From Oscillospiraceae bacterium (GTDB lineage Bacteria; Bacillota; Clostridia; Oscillospirales; Oscillospiraceae), in NCBI GenBank assembly GCA_015067725.1, contig SVLX01000017.1:1-45535 (forward strand): 45,535 nucleotides of DNA. Reading direction: 5' to 3'. Below are positions 8,410 through 17,001 of this stretch, piece after piece. A program made the position numbers and the translations under genes. The notes under the pieces are model-generated. The model saw nothing but the letters and a program-made list of their open reading frames with translations, made no database searches and was not told the DNA's origin. Every line of letters begins with the position of its first letter. Position 1 is the first letter of the stretch.

Positions 8410-9123
8410 TCAAAATCTTCCAAATACATTTCCCAAACTGTCATGGATCACCAGATTCGCCCAGCGGTCGTATGGCGTCTCATCCCGGTTGATGAGCACC
8501 AGCCGATTCCCTTCATAGTAGCGGATAAAGCCCGCCGCCGGGTACACCGTCAGACTGGTGCCGCCCACAATGAGCATATCCGCATTGCTGATGGCTTCGC
8601 AGGCTTTGTTGATGGTTTTTTCGTCCAAACTCTCCTCGTAAAGCACCACATCCGGCTTCACGATGCCACCGCAGGCGCACTGGGGGATGCCCTCAGATTC
8701 CTTAATGAATTCGGCACTGTGGAACTTGCCGCACCACTGGCAGTAGTTTCTCAGGACACTGCCGTGGAGCTCATAGACCGTCTTGCTCCCCGCCTTCTGG
8801 TGGAGTCCGTCAATATTCTGGGTCACCACCGCCTGAAGTTTTCCCTCCTGTTCCCACCGGGCCAGCACCTTGTGGGTTACATTGGGGCTATAGCCCAGGG
8901 GCAACATCTTCTCCCGATAGAAGCGAAAAAAATACTCAGTCTTGTTCAGGTAAAAGCTGTGGCTGATGATGGTCTCCGGGGGGTACTCAAATTTCTGGTT
9001 ATACAGGCCGTCCACCGAGCGAAAATCCGGAATACCGGACTCGGTGCTGACACCTGCGCCACCAAAGAAAACAATGCGGCGGGATTCGGCAACCCATTGT
9101 TTTAAGGTTTCAATTTTGTCCAT
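8410..9123 (-). CDS. cobB: NAD-dependent protein deacylase (sirtuin)
   Basis: A Sir2-family enzyme that removes acyl groups from lysines while consuming NAD+. The 237-residue protein has the NAD-binding GGAGVSTESGIPDFRS (21-36), TQNIDGLHQKAG (101-112), catalytic His120 (ELHGS) and a four-Cys zinc site at C128, C131, C149 and C151. GTSLTVYPA and NRDETPYD fit the cofactor pocket near the C-terminus. Length and motifs match bacterial CobB/NpdA. The start has AGAAAGGAG upstream. It sits between the DUF4276-type gene and mutY in a co-directional run. Sirtuin domains also occur as NAD-depleting defence effectors, but those are usually fused to other domains; this one looks like a stand-alone deacylase. 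Confidence 0.93.
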   Translation of the reverse strand: MDKIETLKQWVAESRRIVFFGGAGVSTESGIPDFRSVDGLYNQKFEYPPETIISHSFYLNKTEYFFRFYREKMLPLGYSPNVTHKVLARWEQEGKLQAVVTQNIDGLHQKAGSKTVYELHGSVLRNYCQWCGKFHSAEFIKESEGIPQCACGGIVKPDVVLYEESLDEKTINKACEAISNADMLIVGGTSLTVYPAAGFIRYYEGNRLVLINRDETPYDRWANLVIHDSLGNVFGRF

Positions 9124-9156
9124 GGGATCTCCTTTCTAAGCGCACAGTTGCAGGGT

Positions 9157-9810
9157 TCAGCAGACAATCCGCTTTTCTACTTCCGACACAAATTGTTGGA
9201 AACTGGGTGATACGTTTCTATGCAACTCCATATGTTCTCCGATGCGTTGCGCCCATTCGGATTTCAGCTTTCCGATTTGTGCATAGGCACAACAGTCCTT
9301 TTTCATCCGCTTATAACCGCCGGGGTAGACCACATCCGCCAACACCTCCCAAGTGCCGCAAATGCCATCCTGCTGATAAGCATGAAGATGCCGTAGGCTG
9401 GCTTTCGGGTATGCAGTCAAAATCGCTACCTCATCTCCCAGAAGCCATGCCTCCATCTCCTCGATAGCCAAGCAAAAAACATGGTCAGTCACAATCATGT
9501 TATGTTGAGCAACCCGCTCCAATTGTTGTCTGAATTCCTCCGGATTCCGGGTATCATTGTCCAGCACAACAAAAATGGCAGCGGGCATCCCCAGCAGTTT
9601 CCGGCTAAATGCCCTCAAATTCATCGGAAGATCGTTCAGTAACTTTCCTGTTTTAATGTCTTTTGCACTTCCGCTTTTTGGCAGGTCGCCGATTCCACCG
9701 AAAGACTTGCAATCGTAGGTAACATCCGTATTCGTAGCCACAATCTTGTCCATGAGGATGCGGATTAGTTTTTCTCCCGACTGGTCTTCAATCAGAAATT
9801 GGAAATACAT
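9157..9810 (-). CDS. DUF4276-type (Toprim-like) protein, partner of the upstream ATPase
   Basis: A 217-residue protein resembling the DUF4276 family, which is thought to share the Toprim nuclease fold. Candidate acidic centre: Glu8 (FLIEDQSGE), the paired Asp84/Asp86 (VVLDNDTRN) and Glu117/118/120 (LAIEEMEAWLLGD). This E...DxD...E arrangement is what a Toprim site would show. Its start is 12 bases after the ATPase stop, with GAGGGAGG as ribosome site, so the two are translationally linked. ATPase plus Toprim pairs include OLD nucleases and PARIS (AriA/AriB), which sense phage and then act on nucleic acid. I infer a similar role; no activity is proven from sequence. Family assignment is from memory of motif style and not certain. 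Confidence 0.72.
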   Translation of the reverse strand: MYFQFLIEDQSGEKLIRILMDKIVATNTDVTYDCKSFGGIGDLPKSGSAKDIKTGKLLNDLPMNLRAFSRKLLGMPAAIFVVLDNDTRNPEEFRQQLERVAQHNMIVTDHVFCLAIEEMEAWLLGDEVAILTAYPKASLRHLHAYQQDGICGTWEVLADVVYPGGYKRMKKDCCAYAQIGKLKSEWAQRIGEHMELHRNVSPSFQQFVSEVEKRIVC

Positions 9811-9822
9811 GGCGCACCTCCC

Positions 9823-11052
9823 TCAGCCGAAGAACCTGTTATTCCACAGATTGCCAATAGAGACGCCTTCTTCCACCAGTTCGGGAACCATGTTGTACTC
9901 CGATGCCCGCTTCGCCACAGAGAACCCATCTTCCCCCTTTTCCAGCACCCAGACCTGCTCCGGCAAGAGAGCATTGACGAAAAAAGGGCTGTGGGTGGTA
10001 ATAAACAGTTGCTTTCCATAGCCCTTGCCTACGCTTTGGGCCATTTCCGTGGCTAAATTCACCAGGTACTGATGATACAGACCGTTTTCCGGTTCTTCAA
10101 TGAATACCAACTGCCGGGGGTCACGCTCATGGAGCAGCAGATAATAGGCAAAAAGCTTCAACGTACCGTCAGACATTCTGGAGGAATAAAAGGGCTCAGC
10201 AAAACCGTCCTGATAAAACTCCAGCACCATCTGACCATTGGGCATCTTCACCGGCTGAATCCTCCGGATATTGGGGAGTTTCGTCTGGATTTCATCCAGA
10301 ATCCGTTGAAAATCTTTAGGACTATCTCTATACATATACTGCGCCACATTGTTCAGATTACTGCCGGTTCTGTCCAGATGAGGCATAGGCGCAGCGGTCT
10401 GGAGCTGGCGGGCAGAATCCGGAGTAAAGTAACACAGATACCAGCTTTTCAGGAATGACAGGAACTTCTCAATGCGGGAGTACTGCTTCATGGCGCCCAG
10501 AGTAACAATGCCCAGTTTCCGGATATCGCTGAGTTCCACTTCTTCCTTCTGCCCGGAGATGACTTTACCGTCATCATCCTGCCCACTCTCAGTACCGATG
10601 AACGCATAGCCCTTTCCCTCCTGTAAGTGGAGGAAAGAAAGGGGATACCCGTATTTCTTTATCCGTTGCCGCAGACGTTCTTCTTTGACATATGGTCTGC
10701 CCATCTTATCCTGCGCAATAGTCAGTTCATAGGTGATGGGCCTTTCTTTACCACTTTCTTTGTAATATATCTCAAAGCGGATGGGATCATTGCTTCCCTG
10801 AGACACCAGACGTTCATAGCCACCCCGGTTTCCCTTGTCACAGGCGGTCTCCACGTCCCCAACCAAACAGTCCGAGATAAATCCAAACACATCCGCAAGG
10901 GTACTCTTACCATTTCCGCTAGGGCCGACTATCGCAACAATGTTTTCCAGCGGTGTCCCTTTCTGATCAGCCTGATTCGAGAACAGTTGTCCCATCCGGA
11001 CATCATGCAATGTACCGTAATTCTGGATGGCAATACCAAGAATTTTTCCCAT
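9823..11052 (-). CDS. AAA family ATPase of the OLD/ABC type, putative defence sensor
   Basis: A 409-residue SMC/ABC-like ATPase: Walker A GPSGNGKST (43-51), an insertion of about 200 residues instead of a long coiled coil, a signature motif SRMSDGTLKL (291-300), Walker B LVFIEEPENGLYH (315-327) and the His-loop ITTHSPFFVNAL (351-362). This is the domain order of OLD, AriA and related defence ATPases rather than of a transporter, since no membrane partner is present. The start has GGAGGAAG upstream. The adjoining gene (12-base gap) encodes a Toprim-like DUF4276-type protein, the expected effector. The GNAT gene lies 12 bases upstream, so the pair is transcribed with the trmD operon. A housekeeping role is possible. 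Confidence 0.82.
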   Translation of the reverse strand: MGKILGIAIQNYGTLHDVRMGQLFSNQADQKGTPLENIVAIVGPSGNGKSTLADVFGFISDCLVGDVETACDKGNRGGYERLVSQGSNDPIRFEIYYKESGKERPITYELTIAQDKMGRPYVKEERLRQRIKKYGYPLSFLHLQEGKGYAFIGTESGQDDDGKVISGQKEEVELSDIRKLGIVTLGAMKQYSRIEKFLSFLKSWYLCYFTPDSARQLQTAAPMPHLDRTGSNLNNVAQYMYRDSPKDFQRILDEIQTKLPNIRRIQPVKMPNGQMVLEFYQDGFAEPFYSSRMSDGTLKLFAYYLLLHERDPRQLVFIEEPENGLYHQYLVNLATEMAQSVGKGYGKQLFITTHSPFFVNALLPEQVWVLEKGEDGFSVAKRASEYNMVPELVEEGVSIGNLWNNRFFG

Positions 11053-11064
11053 GTTCTTCCTCCA

Positions 11065-11586
11065 TTAACATACAGCGTCACAAGACGGTTCAGTGGAAGC
11101 CCCGTCTATTTCTCCCAACCCCCGCAACACATCTCCCGCCACCCGATAAGTGGTCCATTCCTTCAAGGGTTCAGCCCCTAAAGACAGATAGAAGTCGATG
11201 CTGGGCTGATTCCAGTCCAGACAGCACCACTCCATCCGTCCGCAACCCCGGGCAACGGCGATTCGGGCCAGTTCCTTCAAAAGTGCCTTGCCATAGCCTT
11301 TCCCCCGGTACTGTGGCTTAACAAACAAGTCCTCCAGATAGAGTCCCGCCCGACCGAGGAAAGTGGAAAAATGATGAAAAAACAGGGCAAAACCCACTTC
11401 TTTCCCTTCTTCCAACGCAAAGATGACCTCTGCTTTCTTCTGCGCAAAAATCCAGTGGCGCAGCAGTTCCTCCGTCGCCACCACATCACCGGACATCTTC
11501 TCATACTCAGCCAACTCCCGGATGAACTCCAGAATCAGTCCGGCATCCTCCGGGTGGGCTGTGCGAAACGCTACTGTATTGCTCAT
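11065..11586 (-). CDS. GNAT family N-acetyltransferase
   Basis: A 173-residue acetyl-CoA-dependent acetyltransferase. The CoA-binding motif is PQYRGKGYGKALLKELARIA (about 91-110), preceded by the beta strand GLYLEDLFVKP and followed by WNQPSIDFYLSLGA. Composition and the LEDLFV...YRGKGYG layout resemble the diamine/thialysine acetyltransferase (SAT-like) subgroup, but the substrate cannot be set from sequence. The second ATG (11586) was chosen: AGGAGG lies one base before the first ATG and seven before this one. It lies 23 bases after trmD and 12 before the AAA ATPase. Confidence 0.85.
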   Translation of the reverse strand: MSNTVAFRTAHPEDAGLILEFIRELAEYEKMSGDVVATEELLRHWIFAQKKAEVIFALEEGKEVGFALFFHHFSTFLGRAGLYLEDLFVKPQYRGKGYGKALLKELARIAVARGCGRMEWCCLDWNQPSIDFYLSLGAEPLKEWTTYRVAGDVLRGLGEIDGASTEPSCDAVC

Positions 11587-11609
11587 GGTCATTCCTCCTG
11601 TTTTCCGGT

Positions 11610-12362
11610 TCAGGGTGCAGGCTCCCAGCCCTCTGCTTCAAGCTCTGCCAGCAGTTTTTTCTCCTGCTTGGTCTCAAAGGTAATCTTGCTGAACATATCC
11701 GGTCTCCGGGCTCTGGTGCGCCGTAGAGCCTGTTTTCTGCGCCAGCGGGCAACTTTGGCATGGTCACCGGAGCGGAGAATCTCCGGCACTTCCCTGCCAT
11801 GCCACACCGCCGGGCGGCTGTACTGGGGATATTCCAGCAGACCGGAATAGTGGCTCTCGTCTTCAAAGCACTCCGGATCAGCCAAAACCCCGGGCACCAT
11901 CCGGCACACCGCATCGGTCACCGCCATGGCCGCAATCTCGCCACCGGTGAGGACAAAGTCACCCAGAGAAATCTCCTCATCCACACACTCGTCAATAAAC
12001 CGCTGGTCAATGCCCTCATAGTGACCGCAGACCAGAATCAGATTATCCATCTTACTTAAACGGATGGCGTCGGCTTGGGTAAAGGTATGTCCGCAGGGGG
12101 ACATATAGATGGTGTGCACCGGTCCGGCGGCTTCGTCACAAATAGCCTCCCAACAGCGGTACAGCGGGTCTGCGGTCATCACAGCCCCCCGCCCACCGCC
12201 ATAGGGGTAGTCATCCACCTGGTTTTGCTTGTTGGCGGTGTAGTCCCGAATCTGGTGGGTATCAATGCGGATAAAGCCCCGCTCCTGCGCCCGTCCCAGA
12301 ATACTCTCCGACAGCACATCGCCCAGAGTCTCCGGAAACAGGGTCATAATGTCAATCCGCAT
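11610..12362 (-). CDS. trmD: tRNA (guanine37-N1)-methyltransferase
   Basis: TrmD methylates N1 of G37 next to the anticodon and so prevents frameshifting; it is normally essential. The 250-residue SPOUT protein has DYPYGGGRGAVM (56-67), the knot region LILVCGHYEGIDQRF (about 108-122) and EEISLGDFVLTGGE (about 129-142). The start codon lies inside the end of rimM, an 11-base overlap that indicates translational coupling. The rimM-trmD order is widely conserved; rpsP and rplS, often in the same operon, are absent here. Confidence 0.96.
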   Translation of the reverse strand: MRIDIMTLFPETLGDVLSESILGRAQERGFIRIDTHQIRDYTANKQNQVDDYPYGGGRGAVMTADPLYRCWEAICDEAAGPVHTIYMSPCGHTFTQADAIRLSKMDNLILVCGHYEGIDQRFIDECVDEEISLGDFVLTGGEIAAMAVTDAVCRMVPGVLADPECFEDESHYSGLLEYPQYSRPAVWHGREVPEILRSGDHAKVARWRRKQALRRTRARRPDMFSKITFETKQEKKLLAELEAEGWEPAP

Positions 12363-12849
12363 CGGTACGCATCCCCTCGATAATCTTTACCCGGATGAAT
12401 CCGGCGGCGGGGTCAACTTCTTTGATGAACTCCTTGACCCCGGGAATCATATACTCGTGCTCTCCCTTGACCACATAGACATCATTTCCCGGCAGAGTCA
12501 TAATCTCCTTGACCACACCCAGCTCCTCATCGTCACACAGCACCTTCAGACCAATCAGGTCCGAGATAAAATATGTGCCTTCTTCCAGTTCCACATCATT
12601 GCGGTCAACTCTGACCACCTGGTCACGGAGTGCCTGTGCCGCTTCTACGGTATCTACCCCCCTGAGTTTCATCAGGACGCAGGTCTTCTGGACTCTGGCA
12701 TTTTCCACGGCGTACTCCTTTCCCTGCAGAAAAACCCGGTCAAACAGGGTGAGAAATTCAGGCCCATCGGCCCAGGGCAGAATCTTTACCTCACCATGCA
12801 CACCGTGGGTGGTGACGATGGTGCCTGCCTCTAAATACTGCTGGATCAT
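12352..12849 (-). CDS. rimM: Ribosome maturation factor RimM
   Basis: RimM assists 30S subunit assembly through the S19/16S head region. The 165-residue protein has the N-terminal beta-barrel domain (GTIVTTHGVHGEVKILPWAD, 8-27) and a C-terminal PRC-barrel (YFISDLIGLKVLCDDEELGVVKEI, NDVYVVKG, IPGVKEFIKEVD). The ATG at 12849 has AGGAGG seven bases upstream. It overlaps trmD by 11 bases and follows PBP2 by 35 bases, so shape determination and translation genes share one transcript. Confidence 0.94.
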   Translation of the reverse strand: MIQQYLEAGTIVTTHGVHGEVKILPWADGPEFLTLFDRVFLQGKEYAVENARVQKTCVLMKLRGVDTVEAAQALRDQVVRVDRNDVELEEGTYFISDLIGLKVLCDDEELGVVKEIMTLPGNDVYVVKGEHEYMIPGVKEFIKEVDPAAGFIRVKIIEGMRTDAD

Positions 12850-12884
12850 GTTTATCCTCCTGTCATCGCCTGTGGCGAAAAATC

Positions 12885-14960
12885 TTATTTGCCCACGTTT
12901 TCCTTGACAATCTCCGTATTCTCCTGCTCTGCCTGAGCGAAGTACACGTCCATGATTGCCTTGGCCACATGGGACAGGTAGCCGCCTTCGCCGCCCTTCT
13001 CCACAAAAACCGCAATGGCAATCTGCGGGTCATCATAGGGAGCATAACACACAAAAGAGGCATTGTCTGAGCCGCCTGCACCGTGCTGGGCGGTACCGGT
13101 CTTGGCCGCCACCTTAATGGGGTAATCCCAGAGATAGCTGTACACCGTACCACCGGCACGGCTGACCGCCATGCGCATACCTTCGGTGTAGGCTTTATAG
13201 GCATCGTCGGAAATATAGCAGGTGCTCATGACTCTGGGCTCAGAGTCCAACAGCAAACTCTGGTAGTCCGAAGAAATAACCCGATTCAGGAAAGTTGCCC
13301 GGTAGCGGGTGCCGCCATTGGCCAGAGCCGCCGTGTACACCGCAAGCTGCATGGGGGTGAACCGATTCTCGCCCTGTCCGATGGAAAGCTGCAGCGTGTC
13401 CGCTTCATACCAGCCGGACCGGGAGATATCATCACCATAGATTTCCTTTTTGGTCTCGGCATTGGATCGGCGTCCTTCATCCTCCGGCAGTTCCACGCCG
13501 GTATCTTCGCCCAGCCCCAACGCCTTGGCTACGGCATCAATGGTATCCATACCGGTCCAGATACCACTCTCATAGAAGAAGTAGTTACACGACACCATCA
13601 GCGCCTGCCGGACATCAATTGTGCCGTGGGTCGCCCCTCGTCTGGAATAAATCAGGCACATGGGCTGATAGTCATCATACTTGGTATAAATACCCTTGTC
13701 CTCAATGGGTGTACCCGAGGTAATGGCACCGGAATTGATGGCAGCTATGGTCACCACCATCTTATAGACCGAGCCGGGTGCCTGTGGCAACTCCAATGCC
13801 CGGTTGTTCAGCGGGCCAAACTCCGTCTCCAGCAGTTTGTTGTAGTCCCGCCGGTAGGTAGCCAAATCAAAGGTGGGATAACTGGCGCAGGCCAGAATCT
13901 CGCCGGTTTTCACGTCAATGGCCACAGCCGCGCCGCCCTCGGCGTCCATGCCCTCTTTATTGGCACCGACACCATTGGCTCTCAACTCCAGAATGGTCTG
14001 CTCCAGAGCATCCTCCATGGCTTTTTGCAAATTGATATCGATTGTAGTCTCTACATTACTGCCGGCTACCGGATTTTTGTCATAATACTCAGAAATAATA
14101 TTTCCGTTGGCATCCATTTCTGTGATTTTAACGCCGTTGATGCCATGGAGGTACTCCTCAAACGCCGCCTCCAGACCGGTCTGCCCCACATAGGCATCCA
14201 TAGAGTAGCCCTGCTCCTTAAAAACCTCATACTGTTCCGGACTCATGAGACCCATGGTGCCCAAAATGTGCGCCGCATACTCCGTAGCATAGTGCCGCAC
14301 CGTGGAAGTGCGCACCCCCAGGCCGGGAACGCTCAGCTCCAAAATGGCGGTCAGGTCATCAGAGTCCACATCCTCCACCAGCACATAGGCAGGAAGGCTG
14401 GTCACCACACTCCGCAAACTCAGCTCATAGCGGATGCCCACCACCATACGGATTTCCCAATCTTCCCAGTCGTTGGGGATACGGTAGGCATTGCGGAGCT
14501 GTTTCATGAGCTGGGCAGCAGACATATCCGGGTCCAGCTCCCGGTCTTCAAGAAATCGTTTGAAGTAGTTCTGCCAGGTACTGGGAATCTCATCCATGGT
14601 ATATTCATAGGGTTTTTCCATGGTGATGGGAAGATGCTCCTCATATTCCACGCCTCTGTCCCAAAGCAGGTGCACCAGCTTCCGCAATGCGCCATTGGGG
14701 TCATCGGAGTTAAACAGGACAAAGTCGGTAAAGGTCAGATTGTAGCTCGCCCGGTTGGTTACCAGCACATTGCCATTCCGGTCAAGAATCTCGCCCCGGG
14801 CGGCGGTAATGCTTTCCCATGTGGAATAAGTGCTCATGTTGGAACCGGAGTGCTCCGCATCCATGACCTGAACGCCATACATCCGGAAACCAAACAGCCC
14901 CAGAATGGTCACAAAGAGCAAAAATGCAGATATGGCTCTGCGCCGGGTTAAGCTTTCCAT
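12885..14960 (-). CDS. mrdA: Penicillin-binding protein 2-type peptidoglycan transpeptidase
   Basis: A class B PBP of 691 residues that crosslinks peptidoglycan during side-wall elongation. It has one N-terminal membrane helix (about 8-28), a dimerisation/pedestal region (about 50-300) and a transpeptidase domain with the active-site tetrad around PGSVYKM (SxxK, about 396), the SCN motif in ALMVSCNYFF (about 457) and KTGTAQHG (about 643). The mreC and mreD genes lie directly upstream, the normal setting for an elongation-specific PBP2. Its start overlaps mreD by 13 bases; GGAGG lies six bases upstream. No mreB is present in this cluster. Confidence 0.93.
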   Translation of the reverse strand: MESLTRRRAISAFLLFVTILGLFGFRMYGVQVMDAEHSGSNMSTYSTWESITAARGEILDRNGNVLVTNRASYNLTFTDFVLFNSDDPNGALRKLVHLLWDRGVEYEEHLPITMEKPYEYTMDEIPSTWQNYFKRFLEDRELDPDMSAAQLMKQLRNAYRIPNDWEDWEIRMVVGIRYELSLRSVVTSLPAYVLVEDVDSDDLTAILELSVPGLGVRTSTVRHYATEYAAHILGTMGLMSPEQYEVFKEQGYSMDAYVGQTGLEAAFEEYLHGINGVKITEMDANGNIISEYYDKNPVAGSNVETTIDINLQKAMEDALEQTILELRANGVGANKEGMDAEGGAAVAIDVKTGEILACASYPTFDLATYRRDYNKLLETEFGPLNNRALELPQAPGSVYKMVVTIAAINSGAITSGTPIEDKGIYTKYDDYQPMCLIYSRRGATHGTIDVRQALMVSCNYFFYESGIWTGMDTIDAVAKALGLGEDTGVELPEDEGRRSNAETKKEIYGDDISRSGWYEADTLQLSIGQGENRFTPMQLAVYTAALANGGTRYRATFLNRVISSDYQSLLLDSEPRVMSTCYISDDAYKAYTEGMRMAVSRAGGTVYSYLWDYPIKVAAKTGTAQHGAGGSDNASFVCYAPYDDPQIAIAVFVEKGGEGGYLSHVAKAIMDVYFAQAEQENTEIVKENVGK

Positions 14961-15529
14961 GAAGAACCTCCAATCTTACCAATCGCCCGAACCAGGGGGT
15001 AGAAAATCAAAACCGCAATCATACTGCCCAGGAGTCCCCCCAGAGAGGTCATATACCGGTCCCATGTGGTATGGGTCAGGAAAATGCCCAGCAGGAACAA
15101 TACTCCGCTGTGACAAATAAGTCCCAGCCAACAACACAGCACCACAGAGCGGAACTCACCCCAGAGGTGATTTTTCCGCAAGGCGCACAACAATAACCCA
15201 AGGAATACCAGCAGGGCCAGAGACACCGAGCCCATAACCACGCCGCTCAGTGCCCGCACCAGAGAGCAAATCAGCACAAACAGCAACCCGGAAGCGGGCT
15301 CCTGCAACATACATACCAGCAACAGCAATGCCGGGACCACGTCCGCGCAGCCGCCAAAAATGGTCAGTCTGCTGAGAATTACATCCTGAATCACCTGCAA
15401 TAGCAGAAATGTCAGGCTGAACACCACCCACTTCAACAGAGTTCCACGCTGGGCTTTGGTCAAATAGAGCTTGCCCACCAGCGTTGTCCCCTGTCCATGT
15501 TCCAGGCGGTTTAAGGTACGCTTTTTCAA
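14948..15529 (-). CDS. mreD: Rod shape-determining membrane protein MreD
   Basis: A 193-residue polytopic membrane protein with about five hydrophobic helices (for example WVVFSLTFLLLQVIQDVIL and LLFVLICSLVRALSG). MreD works with MreC and PBP2 in side-wall synthesis. It probably starts with TTG at 15529: GGAGG lies nine bases upstream and no ATG occurs for more than 60 residues. Position between mreC (47 bases upstream) and PBP2 (13-base overlap) supports the name better than sequence alone, since MreD proteins diverge strongly. Confidence 0.86.
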   Translation of the reverse strand: MKKRTLNRLEHGQGTTLVGKLYLTKAQRGTLLKWVVFSLTFLLLQVIQDVILSRLTIFGGCADVVPALLLLVCMLQEPASGLLFVLICSLVRALSGVVMGSVSLALLVFLGLLLCALRKNHLWGEFRSVVLCCWLGLICHSGVLFLLGIFLTHTTWDRYMTSLGGLLGSMIAVLIFYPLVRAIGKIGGSSWKA

Positions 15530-15576
15530 GGAAAAATCCTCCTTTTCAGGATTCCGCCGCGGTGTTCACCACCGCA

Positions 15577-16410
15577 TTACTCGTTGGAATAGGCTGTCAG
15601 GATAAAAACCTGTTCCAAACCGTCAAAGTTTGCCGCAGGGGTCAGCAGGGCATACTTGGATACGCCTGTCTCATCAAAACCCGCATTGGCCACATGGCCC
15701 ACAATCAAGTCTCTGGGGTACAGGGTCGAACCGGCAGTGACCACCTGGTCTCCATTACGAATCACCGCGTCGGCAGGCAAATAGTCCATCCGAAGCATGC
15801 CCTCTGCGCCCATGGTATAAGCACCCTGCACCATACCGGACTGACCGGATGAGGCGATGTTGGCACTGACTTCCAAGGATGAGTCCAGCACCGTGGTTAC
15901 GGTCGCCCAGTTGGAGCCGGCCGCCGTTACCAGTCCCACCACTTCGCCCTGTGCGGTGATGGCAACCATGTCCTTCTCAATGCCGGAGCGAGTACCCTTG
16001 TTGATGGTAAAGGAGCTGGTCCAGTCGTTGGAGTCCCAGGTGATGATATACGCAGAGACCAGAACAAAGTCCTCCCGCTCCTCTTTGAGGCCGTTGAGCT
16101 CCTTCAGCCGCTGATTCTCCCGCTGGAGGGCATCGGCGGTACGGGCATCATTTTCCATGGCGGCAATCTCAGCCCGGAGTTTTTCCAGTTCCGCCTCCAG
16201 CGCCTCATAGCGGAAAACATAGCCATAGAGTTTCTCCGCCTGCTGAACCAATCCATTGACACCGGTACGCAGAGGGGTCATAATTCCCTGCACCACCCGC
16301 TCCGGGAAGGAGTCACCGTGGCCAAAGGAATTCAGAAGAACCAACGCCACCGTCAGAATCACGGTCAGCACCAATACAAATTTCACTTTTGAGGTTAGAA
16401 CTTTCTTCAT
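15577..16410 (-). CDS. mreC: Rod shape-determining protein MreC
   Basis: A 277-residue protein with an N-terminal membrane helix (about 10-28), a coiled coil (about 68-112, ALEAELEKLRAEIAAMENDA...) and the double beta-barrel MreC domain (about 115-275; INKGTRSGIEKDMVAI and VVTAGSTLYPRDLIVGHV are typical). MreC scaffolds PBP2 outside the membrane. It starts five bases after the maf stop, so the genes are clearly co-transcribed. mreB, which usually precedes mreC, is replaced here by maf. Confidence 0.94.
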   Translation of the reverse strand: MKKVLTSKVKFVLVLTVILTVALVLLNSFGHGDSFPERVVQGIMTPLRTGVNGLVQQAEKLYGYVFRYEALEAELEKLRAEIAAMENDARTADALQRENQRLKELNGLKEEREDFVLVSAYIITWDSNDWTSSFTINKGTRSGIEKDMVAITAQGEVVGLVTAAGSNWATVTTVLDSSLEVSANIASSGQSGMVQGAYTMGAEGMLRMDYLPADAVIRNGDQVVTAGSTLYPRDLIVGHVANAGFDETGVSKYALLTPAANFDGLEQVFILTAYSNE

Positions 16411-16414
16411 CTCA

Positions 16415-16984
16415 TCACACTCCCAGTATCCTTACGCCGAAGCTCCGCAAACTCTGCCCCAAAGTACAGATCGGCAAACCCATAACATTGTAGTAGTCCC
16501 CCTCCAACCGGGAGACAAAGAGCGCCGCCTTACCCTGAATGCCATAAGCACCCGCCTTGTCCATGGGCTCACCGGTTTCCACATACGCCCGGATTTCTGC
16601 CGGGGCAAGGGGGCGAAAGTGGATATGGCTCACCTCGGTATGGGTCAGAAGCCGGTCTCCCTTTCTTACGGTGTAGCCGGTCATAACCTGATGGTCTCTG
16701 CCGGAGAGGAGGGTAAGCATATCCTCCGCCTCCTGCTTGCTGTGGGGCTTGCCCAATATCTTCCCCTGACAGACCACAATGGTATCGGCGGCAATGACCA
16801 GTGCATCTTCATCCGCATGAATGGCCATTGCTTTTAAGCGGCTGACTCTGCCCACCTCCTCAGCCGGGTCAGCCCCGGGGGTCATGGTCTCGTCAATATT
16901 CGCCACTTTTATGGTAAAGCTGAGCCCCATCAGCTCCAGCAGTTCTTTCCGCCGGGGCGACTGGGAGGCCAGAATAATTTCCAT
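16415..16984 (-). CDS. maf: Maf-family nucleoside triphosphate pyrophosphatase
   Basis: Maf hydrolyses non-canonical or modified nucleoside triphosphates (dTTP/UTP type) and is linked to septum control in Bacillus. The 189-residue protein shows the signature ASQSPRRKELL (near the N-terminus), VIAADTIVV with the catalytic Asp, LGKPHSKQEAEDMLTLLSGRDHQVMTG and DKAGAYGIQGKAALFV. I chose the second ATG (16984), because GAGGAA is two bases from the first and eight from this one. maf next to mreBCD is a classical Firmicutes arrangement. Confidence 0.93.
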   Translation of the reverse strand: MEIILASQSPRRKELLELMGLSFTIKVANIDETMTPGADPAEEVGRVSRLKAMAIHADEDALVIAADTIVVCQGKILGKPHSKQEAEDMLTLLSGRDHQVMTGYTVRKGDRLLTHTEVSHIHFRPLAPAEIRAYVETGEPMDKAGAYGIQGKAALFVSRLEGDYYNVMGLPICTLGQSLRSFGVRILGV

Positions 16985-17001
16985 GTACATTTCCTCTTTT
17001 C

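Noticed and set aside
8406..8444. Earlier mutY start at 8444
   Set aside because: It would overlap the sirtuin by 35 bases and lacks a ribosome site, whereas the ATG at 8405 follows GGAAGA and begins at the typical MutY N-terminus.
8410..9123. Sirtuin as NAD-depleting effector of the neighbouring ATPase pair
   Set aside because: It is a compact canonical deacylase with all catalytic and zinc residues and no fused sensor; adjacency alone is insufficient.
13083..14951. A 622-codon plus-strand frame opposite PBP2, with similar ones opposite the U32 gene (17527-19074) and the NCS2 permease (41583-42914, minus strand)
   Set aside because: Shadows of confidently assigned genes; no ribosome site, no domain.
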